Of a DNA stretch of 64,000 nt, positions 8,806-18,188 are shown piece by piece. Under the pieces are notes generated by a model. It made no database searches. It worked only from the letters and a program-made list of their open reading frames with translations, and was not told the DNA's origin. A program made the position numbers and the translations under genes. Within the stretch, counting starts at the first letter, position 1. The number at the start of each line of letters is the position of its first letter. Origin of the DNA: Faecalicatena contorta (GTDB lineage: Bacteria > Bacillota > Clostridia > Lachnospirales > Lachnospiraceae); assembly GCF_003149105.1 (NCBI RefSeq), contig NZ_QGDS01000015.1:36444-100443 (forward strand). The letters are read 5' to 3'.

Positions 8806-10025
8806 AAAATATAATGATTGCCCAGTCCGGCGGTCCGACAGCAGCCATTAACGCAACGGTTGCAGGAGCTATATCGGTGGCATTATCAAGCAGCGAAGTA
8901 GGTAAAATATATGGGGCCCAAAATGGGATTCAGGGCGTTTTAAATGAAACCTTTATTGATCTAAAGGAAAAGATCCGCAGTAGTCAGGAACTGGAATTAC
9001 TCAGTCACACACCGGCCGCTGCTCTTGGCTCATGCCGGCTAAAGTTAAAGGATTTGAAGAAGGATGAGACTCAGTTTGAAAAGATTATTGATATCTTTAA
9101 AAAGTATGGGATCAACTGCTTTATTTATATTGGCGGCAATGACTCAATGGATACAGTGGATAAGTTATCGCAGTATTGTGCAGCAAAGAATATTAGTGAT
9201 ATCATCGTTGTTGGAGCACCTAAGACAGTTGATAATGATCTTGTCGGTACTGATCACTGTCCGGGATTCGGTTCGGCAGCGAAATATATCGGTGTAACCT
9301 TTTCAGAATTAGAGCGGGACTGTCATGTATATAAGACTAAGGCAGTGACGATTGTTGAAGTAATGGGTCGAAATGCCGGCTGGTTAACAGCAGCTTCCTC
9401 TTTGGCCCGGATAAATGGGGCTAAGGGTCCTGATCTCATTTACTTGTGTGAGCCAGTATTTTCAACGGAGCAATTCATTGCTGATGTAAAAGCCAAGCTG
9501 GAGAGACAGGATGCAGTATTGGTGGCGGTCAGCGAAGGGATTATGGATGAAAACGGAAAATATATCTCGGAACAGGTTCAAAGTGGGATGCTGGATGCAT
9601 TTGGCCACGCGTACACTTCGGGTTCGGCGAAAGTTTTAGAAGAATTGGTCCGCGAAAAAGTTGGCTGCAAAGTGCGTTCGATTGAATTAAATTTAATGCA
9701 GAGATGTGCTGGTCATATTGCCAGTGCGACCGACATCACGGAATCTAAAATGCTTGGAATGAAAGCTTGCCAGTGTGCTTTAGAGGGACAAAATGGTGTG
9801 ATGGCCGCAATCGTCAGAAAGAGTGACAGTCCGTATGTTGTAGAGTACACAGCGGTGCCGGTAAATCAGGTCTCGAATAAGGAGAAGAAAGTACCGGATG
9901 AATTTATCAACGAACATAAGAATGACGTAACGCCTGAAATGGTTGCGTATCTTTTACCGCTAATTCAGGGGGAAGTTAATCAAGAGTATGTCAATGGCAT
10001 TCCGAAACAAATAGAATTATATTAA
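8802..10025 (+). CDS. 6-phosphofructokinase-family kinase, pyrophosphate type; possible inositol-pathway sugar-acid kinase
   Basis: This 407-residue protein has the phosphofructokinase motifs [30 protein letters not shown] and [10 protein letters not shown]. The Asp in GGNDS and the Lys in PKTVDND are the residues that, in this family, distinguish PPi-dependent from ATP-dependent enzymes (established for the PFK family). It is coupled to hbd by ATGA and lies 14 bases before the IolJ-like aldolase. No iolC is seen in the window, so it may phosphorylate 2-deoxy-5-keto-gluconate, or simply fructose 6-phosphate (inference). It appears complete. Confidence 0.85.
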   Translation: MKNIMIAQSGGPTAAINATVAGAISVALSSSEVGKIYGAQNGIQGVLNETFIDLKEKIRSSQELELLSHTPAAALGSCRLKLKDLKKDETQFEKIIDIFKKYGINCFIYIGGNDSMDTVDKLSQYCAAKNISDIIVVGAPKTVDNDLVGTDHCPGFGSAAKYIGVTFSELERDCHVYKTKAVTIVEVMGRNAGWLTAASSLARINGAKGPDLIYLCEPVFSTEQFIADVKAKLERQDAVLVAVSEGIMDENGKYISEQVQSGMLDAFGHAYTSGSAKVLEELVREKVGCKVRSIELNLMQRCAGHIASATDITESKMLGMKACQCALEGQNGVMAAIVRKSDSPYVVEYTAVPVNQVSNKEKKVPDEFINEHKNDVTPEMVAYLLPLIQGEVNQEYVNGIPKQIELY

Positions 10026-10039
10026 AAAGGAGGTACGCA

Positions 10040-10975
10040 ATGGCATTAGTAACAACAACTGAAATGTTTAAAAAAGCTTATCAAGGCGGATATGCAATCG
10101 GCGCTTTTAATGTGAATAATATGGAAATTATCCAGGGAATTACCGAAGCGGCCGGAGAATTGAAATCGCCGCTGATCTTACAGGTATCGGCAGGGGCCAG
10201 AAAATATGCGAATCACGCGTATCTAATTAAGTTAGTCGAAGCAGCTTTAGAAGTGAACGATATTCCCATTGCCCTGCATTTAGACCATGGTGCTGACTTT
10301 GAAATTTGCAAATCTTGTATTGACGGTGGTTTCACCTCAGTAATGATTGATGGATCACATCATGATTTTAAAACTAACATGGAGATAACCAAGAAAGTAG
10401 TTGAGTATGCCCACGATAAAGGAGTGGTTGTCGAAGGTGAATTAGGCCAGCTTGCCGGCGTTGAAGATGACGTCAATGTATCGGCAGAAAATGCTTCCTA
10501 TACCGATCCCGATCAGGTCCAGGAATTTGTTGAACGCACCGGTGTCGATTCACTGGCTATCGCGATCGGCACCAGTCACGGTGCATTTAAATTTAAACCG
10601 GGCCAAAAACCACAGCTTCGCTTTGATATACTGGCAGAAATAGAAAAAAGACTGCCTGATTATCCTATCGTATTACATGGTGCGTCCTCTGTTTCACAAG
10701 AATATGTGAAACAGATCCAGCAATACGGGGGAAATCTCGCTGATGCAATCGGGATTCCGGAAGACATGCTGCGTCAGGCGGCGAAATCGGCAGTTTGTAA
10801 AATCAACATTGACTCCGATTTGCGTCTGGCATTTACTGCTGGTGTGCGGAAGGCACTGGTGGAAAAGCCGGAGGCTTTTGATCCCAGAGAATATCTGAAA
10901 GTGGCCAGAGGCAATATTAAGTCATTAGTTGAACATAAGATTAAACATGTTTTAGGCAGTGACGGAGCGGTCTAA
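10040..10975 (+). CDS. iolJ: class II fructose-bisphosphate aldolase family, IolJ-like
   Basis: This 311-residue class II aldolase has the zinc ligands in LHLDHGADF, GTSHGAFKF and VLHGASSV and the DGSHHDF segment. The family cleaves fructose 1,6-bisphosphate; the IolJ branch cleaves 6-phospho-5-dehydro-2-deoxy-gluconate to dihydroxyacetone phosphate and malonate semialdehyde. Placement after the PFK-like kinase and in an inositol island favours IolJ, but the sequence alone does not separate the two. The ribosome site AAAGGAGG is excellent. A terminator follows at 11013-11047. Confidence 0.8.
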   Translation: MALVTTTEMFKKAYQGGYAIGAFNVNNMEIIQGITEAAGELKSPLILQVSAGARKYANHAYLIKLVEAALEVNDIPIALHLDHGADFEICKSCIDGGFTSVMIDGSHHDFKTNMEITKKVVEYAHDKGVVVEGELGQLAGVEDDVNVSAENASYTDPDQVQEFVERTGVDSLAIAIGTSHGAFKFKPGQKPQLRFDILAEIEKRLPDYPIVLHGASSVSQEYVKQIQQYGGNLADAIGIPEDMLRQAAKSAVCKINIDSDLRLAFTAGVRKALVEKPEAFDPREYLKVARGNIKSLVEHKIKHVLGSDGAV

Positions 10976-11012
10976 GTCTAATATCTAAAAAGAAACAGAA
11001 ACTTCTAACAAG

Positions 11013-11050
11013 AAGCTATTGCAGACAAAAAGGAAGCAATAGCTTTTTGT
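11013..11050 (+). terminator. intrinsic terminator after the aldolase gene
   Basis: Arms AAGCTATTGC and GCAATAGCTT flank a short A-rich loop and run into TTTTTGT. It ends the thl-crt-hbd-kinase-aldolase transcript, or attenuates it before the next gene. Confidence 0.75.
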
Positions 11051-11088
11051 AAACAAATTTCAGAGGTAAAGTAGAGAAGGAGCAAACG

Positions 11089-12018
11089 ATGGGAATAAAT
11101 ATTTGCGGTGCACCCTGCTGCTGGGGTGTTGATGATATCACGAATCCGAATCTTCCGACCTGGCAGAGAGTGATGAGTGAAGCTCATGAGGCAGGTTACC
11201 GGGCGATTGAACTGGGGCCCAATGGATGGATTCCGACCGATGACATCGAAATGGTAACGGCTGAATTAAATAAGAATAACCTTGCAATCGTCGCGGGCAC
11301 GATTTTCGATGATATGTTGAGTGAAGAAAACTATGAAAAGCTGATTAATCAGGTTGATGGTATATGTAAGCTCATTACCAAATTACCACCCTTGCCGTTA
11401 GAAGACGGACAGCGCTGGCCCACTCCATATATGACAATTATGGACTGGGGCCATGATGAACGAGATTATGCTGCGGGGCATTCAGACCAGGCTCCCCGGC
11501 TGGAAAAAAAAGAATGGGACCAAATGATGCGTCATTTTAGAGGGTTGGCTGAACGGGCAAAGAGTTATGGCGTTCGTCCGGTAATGCATCCTCATTGCGG
11601 CGGCTATATTGAATTCAGCGATGAAATTGAACGTATGATAGAAGAAATCCCCAATGATTTGGCTGGTCTTGTCCTGGATACCGGACACCTGCAATATGCT
11701 GGACTGGACCCGGTTGAATGGATTCGGAAATATAAAGACCGTCTGGATTATGTACATTTTAAAGATATTGATCCGAAAGTTTATGATGAAGTGATGAATG
11801 AACATATCCGTTTCTTTGAAGGATGTGCAAAGGGATCCATGTGTCCGATCGGGCAGGGGATGATTGATTATAAAGCGGTTGCGGATGTACTTGCGGAAAT
11901 TAACTATCATGGCTACATAACTATTGAACAAGAATGTGATCCGCGTAATGTCGGCAGCAGCCTAAAAAACGTAAAAGCAAGCGTCAACTTTCTAAAGAAT
12001 ATAGGATATAACATCTGA
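11089..12018 (+). CDS. sugar-phosphate isomerase/epimerase family TIM-barrel protein (IolE-like)
   Basis: This 309-residue AP-endonuclease-2-type TIM barrel shows metal-binding signatures MHPHCGGYIEF, VLDTGHLQYAG, DYVHFKDID and ITIEQECDP. The family contains inosose dehydratase (IolE), inosose isomerase (IolI) and ketose 3-epimerases. The true IolE of this window is the gene at 16182, which matches that subgroup much better, so this paralogue probably acts on another inositol stereoisomer or a pathway intermediate. It might stand in for IolB, which is not seen (inference). The ribosome site is GAAGGAG. Its stop overlaps the following MFS gene (TGATG). Confidence 0.75.
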   Translation: MGINICGAPCCWGVDDITNPNLPTWQRVMSEAHEAGYRAIELGPNGWIPTDDIEMVTAELNKNNLAIVAGTIFDDMLSEENYEKLINQVDGICKLITKLPPLPLEDGQRWPTPYMTIMDWGHDERDYAAGHSDQAPRLEKKEWDQMMRHFRGLAERAKSYGVRPVMHPHCGGYIEFSDEIERMIEEIPNDLAGLVLDTGHLQYAGLDPVEWIRKYKDRLDYVHFKDIDPKVYDEVMNEHIRFFEGCAKGSMCPIGQGMIDYKAVADVLAEINYHGYITIEQECDPRNVGSSLKNVKASVNFLKNIGYNI

Positions 12019-13235
12019 TGATAGTTATGAAAAATTATAAAAACTATAAAAAAAATCTGACTATATTATTTAGTATGATTGCAATCTTTTTTACTGGTTT
12101 TCCCCATGTCTGGTCGCTCTATTCGCCTTACGTTATCAGGATAACCAATTGGACAAGAGAACAGGTTTCAATGTGCTTTTATCTGGCGCTTTTTACATTT
12201 GTCTTCGGCAATATTGTGGGAGGAAGAATCCAGGATAATGCAAAACCGTTGAGGGTGCTGGCGGCCGGCGGCCTGCTGCAGGCGTTGGGAGTCCTTTTAA
12301 GCGCTTATCTAATGATTGCTAACCCGATTCCGCTTTATCTTACCTTTGGGGTTATGCAGGGATTCGGCCAGGGTATGGTCTATGCTGTATTATTAGCAAC
12401 AGCCCAGAAATGGTACCCAAAAAGAAAAGGATTTGGCTCGGGGATTGTAATAACCTTTAATGGCCTGAGCGGCTTGTTGTTAACTCCGTTAAGCCGGTTT
12501 TTCCTGGCAGCAGACGGCCCTCAGAAGGCACTGAAGGTAATTGCCGGACTAATGGCAATTGCCTGGGCTGGATCAATCCTATTCGTCCGCCAGCCGGAAG
12601 ATGTACAAGCGGTACAAAACGTAAACGGTGAGACAGAAAAAAATAAAAAGAAACAATATACAGCCAAAGAAATGGTGCAAACCAAAAAATTTTATCTTTT
12701 GGTTGCATCTATGTGCCTGGCTTTAATCCCGTATTTATTGATTTCACCGATTGCTCAGGGAATTCAGGTGGAGCGTGGCTTACATAAAGATATTGCTGCT
12801 GGTGGGATTATGATTGGTGCAGCTTTAAATGCGCTGGCCAGAATCGTAGTGCCGGCTTTGTCTGACCGTTTTGGCCGGATTTATACGATACGAGTGGTGT
12901 ATATCATCATGTTCTTTGCTTCCGGCGGCATTATTGTAGCCAGGACAAATATAATGTTTATCTGTGTAGTCATCCTGTTTGGGTGCTATGGAGCTGTCAT
13001 GGGAAGTTTTCCTTCTATCGCAAGCTCGATCTTTGGCACGGCACACGCAGCAGAAAACTATGGATATATCATGACCGGAGTCATTTTGGCTACCGGGCTG
13101 TCGCCATTAATATCAGCCTTGCCGTCGAGTAACAATGGAGTGGGGGGTGATTTATTTCTGATCGTAGGATTTGCCTGCTCAGTCTTGGCGTGTATCTGCA
13201 TTACTTTATTAAAAAAAGAACTGAGCAAGTGTTAA
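12018..13235 (+). CDS. MFS transporter, oxalate/formate-antiporter-like
   Basis: This 405-residue membrane protein has about 12 hydrophobic segments and a central hydrophilic loop (about 195-225, rich in Lys/Glu). The layout and the GFGQGMVYAVLLATAQKWYP stretch resemble the OFA group of the major facilitator superfamily. The start overlaps the TIM-barrel stop by one base. A second in-frame ATG at 12027 is an alternative; no strong ribosome site separates them. By context it should move an inositol-related substrate or acid product, but the sequence does not prove which. Confidence 0.8.
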   Translation: MIVMKNYKNYKKNLTILFSMIAIFFTGFPHVWSLYSPYVIRITNWTREQVSMCFYLALFTFVFGNIVGGRIQDNAKPLRVLAAGGLLQALGVLLSAYLMIANPIPLYLTFGVMQGFGQGMVYAVLLATAQKWYPKRKGFGSGIVITFNGLSGLLLTPLSRFFLAADGPQKALKVIAGLMAIAWAGSILFVRQPEDVQAVQNVNGETEKNKKKQYTAKEMVQTKKFYLLVASMCLALIPYLLISPIAQGIQVERGLHKDIAAGGIMIGAALNALARIVVPALSDRFGRIYTIRVVYIIMFFASGGIIVARTNIMFICVVILFGCYGAVMGSFPSIASSIFGTAHAAENYGYIMTGVILATGLSPLISALPSSNNGVGGDLFLIVGFACSVLACICITLLKKELSKC

Positions 13236-13245
13236 CTGAGCAGAT

Positions 13246-13294
13246 AAGTACCTCCCAGGCCAGCCGATTTAACTATGTTGGTTTGGAGGTACTT
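13246..13294. terminator. bidirectional terminator between convergent MFS and MATE genes
   Basis: Arms AAGTACCTCC and GGAGGTACTT (positions 13246-13255 and 13285-13294) enclose a partly self-pairing loop. The convergent genes end on both sides of it. Confidence 0.7.
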
Positions 13295-13296
13295 AT

Positions 13297-14655
13297 TTAT
13301 TCCTTATTTAGAGCATTAATCCGTAAAAATTTGTTGACCTTTATAAATGCCGGCAGGCATTTGAATACCTGATCTGAGTTTAAACATGCTGCCACTGCTA
13401 TTACCGGAAGTTTCCAGACAAACGCCGCCAGTAAAGAGAGCGGATACATGATTACCCAGATGCTGACCATATCCAGTTTCAGGGCAAAACTGGTGTCGCC
13501 GCTGCCGCGGATGATACCAGTGTTAACAGGCATCTGATAGGAGGTACCAATAGCGGTAATGCTAAGCAGGGTGATGATCTGATACGTCAGATGTTTTGCA
13601 GCCGGTGTCAGCGAATATAAACTGATCAGCGGGGTCTTAATCAGGTTAAGGAGCAGGCAGATGGTCAGGCCGACAATTAGATAAATCCACTGCAATGAAC
13701 GCTTATACTGGTTGATTTTTTCAGTTTTACCACTGCCGACGGTTTTGCCAATCATTACCACAGTAGCAGAGGAAAATCCAATCGCAATCAGTTTTAGATA
13801 TTGAAAGATGGTAGTTGCGGCACTATTTGCTGCAATTGCATCGGAGGATAGATGTCCGAGTATCGCTGTCTGCAGGCCGACCGACAGGCCAAACAGGGTC
13901 TGGGTCACGACAATTGGCACGCTTGAGTTAATATAAGTGACCAGCAAAGCTTTCTTTATCTTATAGGATGGCATACAAAACAGGTCCGGGAATTTAGATT
14001 TAATATATATAATAATTAATAGCAGCTCTACGAACCGGGCGGTCAACGTTCCGATTGCCGCGCCGGTAACTCCTAATGATGGTGCGCCCAGCTTTCCGAA
14101 GATAAACACATAATTCATCGCTATATTAACGGCAAGTGAAATGCAGGAAATATAGAAACCTATTTTAACTTTTTCCATGCTGCGCAGAGCAGCCAAAAGA
14201 AGATATGTAATAATGAAAGGGATATAGGTAAAACGCATAATCTCTAAGTATTGGCAGCCGGAACTGATGATTGCCGGGTCAGTCGTGAAAATCTTTAGCA
14301 CAGGAACCGGGAAGAGGCTGGTTAAGACGGTCAACAGGATGCTTACAGACAACCCTATAATTACTGCGATCTTGGTAAGCAGGTAGATTGGTCTTAGATT
14401 CTTTTTACCCCAGTACTGAGCAGATAGCGTGACCAGTCCTTCGCCCAATCCCAATGAAACCTGCTGAAATAGAAACTGAATTTGATTTACCGAAGCAGCT
14501 GCAGCCAAAGCTGTCTGGTCATAACTGCCAAGCATGATATTATCAGCGACATTGACACTGAAAGTAATCATATTTTGAAATACTATTATGGCAGCTAATC
14601 GAAAAAAACGTTTATACATTTCTTTTGTTTCGTTTTCTAATGGACGCATAATCAT
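13297..14655 (-). CDS. MATE family efflux transporter
   Basis: About 452 residues from the chosen start, with 12 hydrophobic segments and the MATE-type repeats (for example ADNIMLGSY near the N-terminus and NTGIIRGSGDTSFALKLDM in the second half). MATE proteins export drugs or metabolites by Na+ or H+ antiport. The frame is open back to 14832, but AAGGTGG lies about 8 bases before the ATG at 14655 and the extra residues look like AT-rich upstream DNA. The gene is convergent with the inositol operon; no direct functional link is visible. Confidence 0.85.
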   Translation of the reverse strand: MIMRPLENETKEMYKRFFRLAAIIVFQNMITFSVNVADNIMLGSYDQTALAAAASVNQIQFLFQQVSLGLGEGLVTLSAQYWGKKNLRPIYLLTKIAVIIGLSVSILLTVLTSLFPVPVLKIFTTDPAIISSGCQYLEIMRFTYIPFIITYLLLAALRSMEKVKIGFYISCISLAVNIAMNYVFIFGKLGAPSLGVTGAAIGTLTARFVELLLIIIYIKSKFPDLFCMPSYKIKKALLVTYINSSVPIVVTQTLFGLSVGLQTAILGHLSSDAIAANSAATTIFQYLKLIAIGFSSATVVMIGKTVGSGKTEKINQYKRSLQWIYLIVGLTICLLLNLIKTPLISLYSLTPAAKHLTYQIITLLSITAIGTSYQMPVNTGIIRGSGDTSFALKLDMVSIWVIMYPLSLLAAFVWKLPVIAVAACLNSDQVFKCLPAFIKVNKFLRINALNKE

Positions 14656-14923
14656 AATAATTTCCACCTTATTCTTGATTTTTGAATAGCCTTGCATCCC
14701 CAGAGGTACTGTTAAGTAAATAGTAGTAAACACAAAAGCAATTAAATTAAGAAATTTTACGCTATTAATCTTAACCGGAAAGGCAATATATAATTTATTA
14801 AATATTATACAATATAAATAAATCATATACAATATAAAAATTAGTATAAAACAAAAGTTAAATGATGATCTCTTAATGTGTCAGTTATCCTGTTTGGCTG
14901 CTGCATAAAATTTTACATTTAAT

Positions 14924-14966
14924 AAAGGCCTGAGTTGCTGATTAATCAGCAACTCAGGCCTTTTCC
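14924..14966. terminator. bidirectional terminator between araC-type gene and MATE gene
   Basis: A perfect 19-base inverted repeat (AAGGCCTGAGTTGCTGATT and its complement, 14925-14962) with no loop. Read on the minus strand it ends the AraC-family gene. Confidence 0.85.
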
Positions 14967-14974
14967 ATAAGAAT

Positions 14975-15850
14975 TCAATTATTTTTACTATTCATTAAAT
15001 CTATTGAGCGTTTGTACTGCACCGGTGAAAGGCCAACATGCTTCTTAAACATAGCACTGAAGTGTGCCGGATTACTAAAGCCTAATAAATCTGAAATTTC
15101 TGCCATTGTCAGTTCGGTATTCATTAATAAGCTCTGGGCTTCACCGAATCTCCGATAGAGTAAATAATGGATTGGCGATATGTTCATTTTTGCCTTAAAA
15201 GCATGCGATACATAATTGGGAGTCATGTTTAAAGCTTTACTGATACTTTCTAATGAAAGCGGTTTCGTGTAATGTGTATCTAAATAGTGCTTAATCTTAT
15301 CCACAATCGCGTCCGAGTTATTGGCAGAGGTACGGATCTGATGACGGTCTCTGCTAAGCAGAAGTTGATTGATCAGTAGGAGAACTGATATGGACATCGA
15401 AGAACAAACATCATATAGTTGCTCAAAATCCAGTGATAACATAAAAATAAGTTCCATCAGAGGTCCGATTTTTTCAGCAAAACTACCGCAAGATACAATG
15501 GGGCTAGTGGAGTTTTTGATTAAACAGTTATTTGGCAGATTTTTGATTCTTACATTTGTTAAGGCACAACAATAAGACCGCATACTGTTGTTAAAAGCCG
15601 GAGCATCCCCATGTAATACTTTTTCATTACATATAATCATGTCCCCTTCTTTCACTGCATAGAGCTGGTTCTCCACCATATAATATCCGCAGCCGCTATG
15701 TACATAATAAAGTTCCAATTCAGAGTCGTGGGAGTGAAAAAGCCGGGCATATTTATTATTATGTGTTTCGTCAATTAGGTATACGGCAGTTAGTTGTGGA
15801 ATCTCTTTGTCTCTAAAAATATCTGATATCTGATTTTTTTTTTTGTCCAT
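14975..15850 (-). CDS. AraC family transcriptional regulator (cupin sensor domain)
   Basis: This 291-residue regulator has an N-terminal cupin-like ligand domain (FHSHDSELELYYVHSG, GDMIICNEKVLHGD) and two C-terminal helix-turn-helix units (LSLESISKALNMTPNYVSHAF; MAEISDLLGFSNPAHFSAMF). It is transcribed away from iolE, 331 bases apart, and is the likely regulator of the iolE-iolG-iolG-transporter-iolI operon, responding to an inositol-type sugar (inference from divergent arrangement). The ribosome site AAAGGAGG precedes the start. Length is normal for the family. Confidence 0.88.
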   Translation of the reverse strand: MDKKKNQISDIFRDKEIPQLTAVYLIDETHNNKYARLFHSHDSELELYYVHSGCGYYMVENQLYAVKEGDMIICNEKVLHGDAPAFNNSMRSYCCALTNVRIKNLPNNCLIKNSTSPIVSCGSFAEKIGPLMELIFMLSLDFEQLYDVCSSMSISVLLLINQLLLSRDRHQIRTSANNSDAIVDKIKHYLDTHYTKPLSLESISKALNMTPNYVSHAFKAKMNISPIHYLLYRRFGEAQSLLMNTELTMAEISDLLGFSNPAHFSAMFKKHVGLSPVQYKRSIDLMNSKNN

Positions 15851-16181
15851 GAAATCCTCCTTTAATCAGTGCATTGCAATTTCTCATAAATCAATCAGAA
15901 AGAACGTATCCAAAACGCTCATTTCAGACCAAGATTACGATACCGCAGTTTTTATTTGTGATGTTAGAATTACTTTAAAGAAAGAATTTGTGGACGCTGC
16001 TTTTCTTTTTAAATACACAAATAATTGAGAAAAGGATTCGGATATTAAGTTGTATATTATAGTGACAAGTGTGTGTTACTTGCAGTTTAGCATAATTAAG
16101 GCAGATAATCTAGATGCTAATTTTACTTAAATATCAAAGATAGGATCGGAGTCCACATAAGAAAAGGAGGAGAAGAAAAAA
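15851..16181. other. divergent promoter region between araC-type regulator and iolE
   Basis: This 331-base AT-rich intergenic stretch holds no supportable gene. It should contain both divergent promoters and the AraC-type operator. I found no -35/-10 pair or repeat clear enough to call. The iolE ribosome site AAAGGAGG lies at about 16164-16170. Confidence 0.4.
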
Positions 16182-17081
16182 TTGTTAAAACGAGAGAACA
16201 TCAAGTTAGGTATTGCTCCCATTGCATGGACAGAAGACGATATGCCGGAGTATGGAAAAGAAGCCACTTTTCTGCAGACGATCAGTGAAATTGCATTGAC
16301 GGGGTATGAAGGTACGGAAATTGGCTGCTTGTACCCACATAGTTCCAAGATATTAAATGAGGAGTTTGCGAGAAGGGGAATTGAAAATATTACCCAGTGG
16401 TTTAGTGCTTACATTAATGAGCTTCCCTTCTGGCAGGTCGAAAGAGATTTTAGAGATCATATGTACTTTTTAAAAGCTGCCGGAGCAAAATTAATCAATG
16501 TGTCCGATCAAAGCTTCAGTGTCCAACACCGGTCCAGTACAAGCTTCTTAGATAAGCCGGTACTGAACGAAGAACAGTGGCAGGAACTTGCAGAGGGGCT
16601 TAATAAGCTGGGGAAGATTGCTGTTGAACATGATATGGCAATTGTCTATCACCATCATATGACAACTACCGTCCAGACTGCTTCGGAAGTGGATAAACTG
16701 ATGGAACTGACTGATCCGCGCTATGTGAGCCTGATTTTCGATACGGGGCATTTAGCATTTTCCGGTGATGATCCGGTTGCTGTCCTGAAAAAGCATTTTG
16801 ACCGGATTAAACACATCCATTTGAAGAATATCCGTAAGGACGTTGTAGAACGCTGCCGCAAAGAACGAATGAGCTTTTTGGATTCCGTACTGGAAGGTGC
16901 ATTTACAGTACCTGGTGATCCGGAGGGATGGGTAGATTTCCCGGCTGTATTTAAGATTTTAGAGGAGCGGGAATACAAAGGCTGGTTAGTGGTTGAGGCT
17001 GAACAAAACCCATATATCTATAATCCTTTTGATTATGCGGTAATGGCCCGGAAGTATGTCAAAGAACTCACTGGAATTTAA
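16182..17081 (+). CDS. iolE: myo-inosose-2 dehydratase
   Basis: This 299-residue TIM-barrel protein aligns along its whole length with Bacillus IolE as I recall it: GIAPIAWTEDDMPE, YHHHMTTTVQTASEVD, FDTGHLAFSGDDP, LEGAFTVPGD and VVEAEQNPYIYNP. It dehydrates 2-keto-myo-inositol (inosose) to the dione that IolD opens. The start is TTG at 16182, 11 bases after AAAGGAGG; no upstream ATG fits. It is the first gene of the second inositol operon and is divergent from the AraC-type regulator. Confidence 0.93.
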   Translation: MLKRENIKLGIAPIAWTEDDMPEYGKEATFLQTISEIALTGYEGTEIGCLYPHSSKILNEEFARRGIENITQWFSAYINELPFWQVERDFRDHMYFLKAAGAKLINVSDQSFSVQHRSSTSFLDKPVLNEEQWQELAEGLNKLGKIAVEHDMAIVYHHHMTTTVQTASEVDKLMELTDPRYVSLIFDTGHLAFSGDDPVAVLKKHFDRIKHIHLKNIRKDVVERCRKERMSFLDSVLEGAFTVPGDPEGWVDFPAVFKILEEREYKGWLVVEAEQNPYIYNPFDYAVMARKYVKELTGI

Positions 17082-17136
17082 GAAATTTATTTTATACATA
17101 TTAAGAAAAACAGGTAAATGAAAGGAAGAAGTAAAA

Positions 17137-18150
17137 ATGAAGAAATTGAAAATAGGTATTATTGGTGTTGGCAGATTAGGGTATGAGCATGCCTGCAATA
17201 TAGCGAATCGTGTTCCTAATACAGAATTGGTTGCAGTTTGTGACCGGAAAGAAGAGCGGGCCAGAGAAGTATCCAAAGAATTGGATGTTGCAGCCTTTTA
17301 TACAGATGCTAAAGATCTCTGCGCAGATCCGAATGTAGAGGCTGTTGCAATCATTACTAATACAGATTCCCACGCAGAAATCATTAAAATTGCTATGGAT
17401 GCAGGAAAGCATGTATTTTGCGATAAGCCGCTCAGCGAAACAATCGAAAAGTGTAAAGATGCAGAAAAAGTTGTAGCTGCTCATCCAGAGCTAACCTTTA
17501 TGCTGGGATTTATGCGCCGCTATGATAAGTCTTATGCGATTGCAAAACAGAAAATAGATAATGGTGACATCGGCGATGTTATCTTAGTCCGCTGCTATTC
17601 ACAAGATCCCATTTCTATTATTGAGGGGACCCTGGAATATGCACCGCGCTCAGGTGGTCAATTTATTGATATGAACATCCATGACATCGACTTGATTCGC
17701 TGGCTGACCAATTCAGAACCGAAGAAGTTGTGGTCCATTGGCGGCTGCTTTGAATTTAAACAATATAAGGACTGGGATGACGGAGACAATGTATCGACAA
17801 TGATGCAGTGTGAAAGTGATGCGATGGCATTCATGTATGCAGGCCGTGCAGCGGCTCACGGTTCTCATGTTGAAACGGAAATCGTTGGTACCCGCGGAAC
17901 CCTGCGTATCGCCGGTGTTCCAACCAGCTCAATGCTTGAAGTGATGAGTGAGCACGGAGTGTGCCAGGAGTGTTATCAGGATTTTGTTACCCGCTGGCAT
18001 GATGCATATGTAACTGAGATGGAGGTGTTTGCTAATTGTGTAATGAACAAGGAAGCAGCTACACCAACTGTCGTTGACGGAACAAAAAATACGGAAATTG
18101 CATTCCGCTGCAAAGAATCTTTCATGAGCGGCAATATGATTACTTTATAA
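17137..18150 (+). CDS. iolG: Gfo/Idh/MocA family inositol dehydrogenase (first of two)
   Basis: This 337-residue NAD(P)-dependent oxidoreductase has an N-terminal Rossmann motif (IGIIGVGRLGYEHA), the CDKPLSE catalytic lysine motif and the conserved His in DMNIHDIDLIRWL. It oxidises an inositol to an inosose, or interconverts stereoisomers. A second paralogue follows directly, so the pair may split myo- and scyllo/chiro-inositol (inference). The ribosome site GGAAGAAG precedes the start. Sequence alone does not decide which isomer it uses. Confidence 0.85.
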   Translation: MKKLKIGIIGVGRLGYEHACNIANRVPNTELVAVCDRKEERAREVSKELDVAAFYTDAKDLCADPNVEAVAIITNTDSHAEIIKIAMDAGKHVFCDKPLSETIEKCKDAEKVVAAHPELTFMLGFMRRYDKSYAIAKQKIDNGDIGDVILVRCYSQDPISIIEGTLEYAPRSGGQFIDMNIHDIDLIRWLTNSEPKKLWSIGGCFEFKQYKDWDDGDNVSTMMQCESDAMAFMYAGRAAAHGSHVETEIVGTRGTLRIAGVPTSSMLEVMSEHGVCQECYQDFVTRWHDAYVTEMEVFANCVMNKEAATPTVVDGTKNTEIAFRCKESFMSGNMITL

Positions 18151-18188
18151 AATGTAACGGATGAAATGATTGCAGGGAGAAGAGGAAA

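Noticed and set aside
11089..12018. Calling this gene iolE
   Set aside because: The gene at 16182 matches IolE along its whole length; this one shares only the fold and metal motifs.
13281..13294. 14-base identity between the 13246 hairpin and the second IS256 leader (GTTTGGAGGTACTT at 63708)
   Set aside because: Both contain a GGAGG-type core and no flanking similarity extends, so chance is the better explanation.
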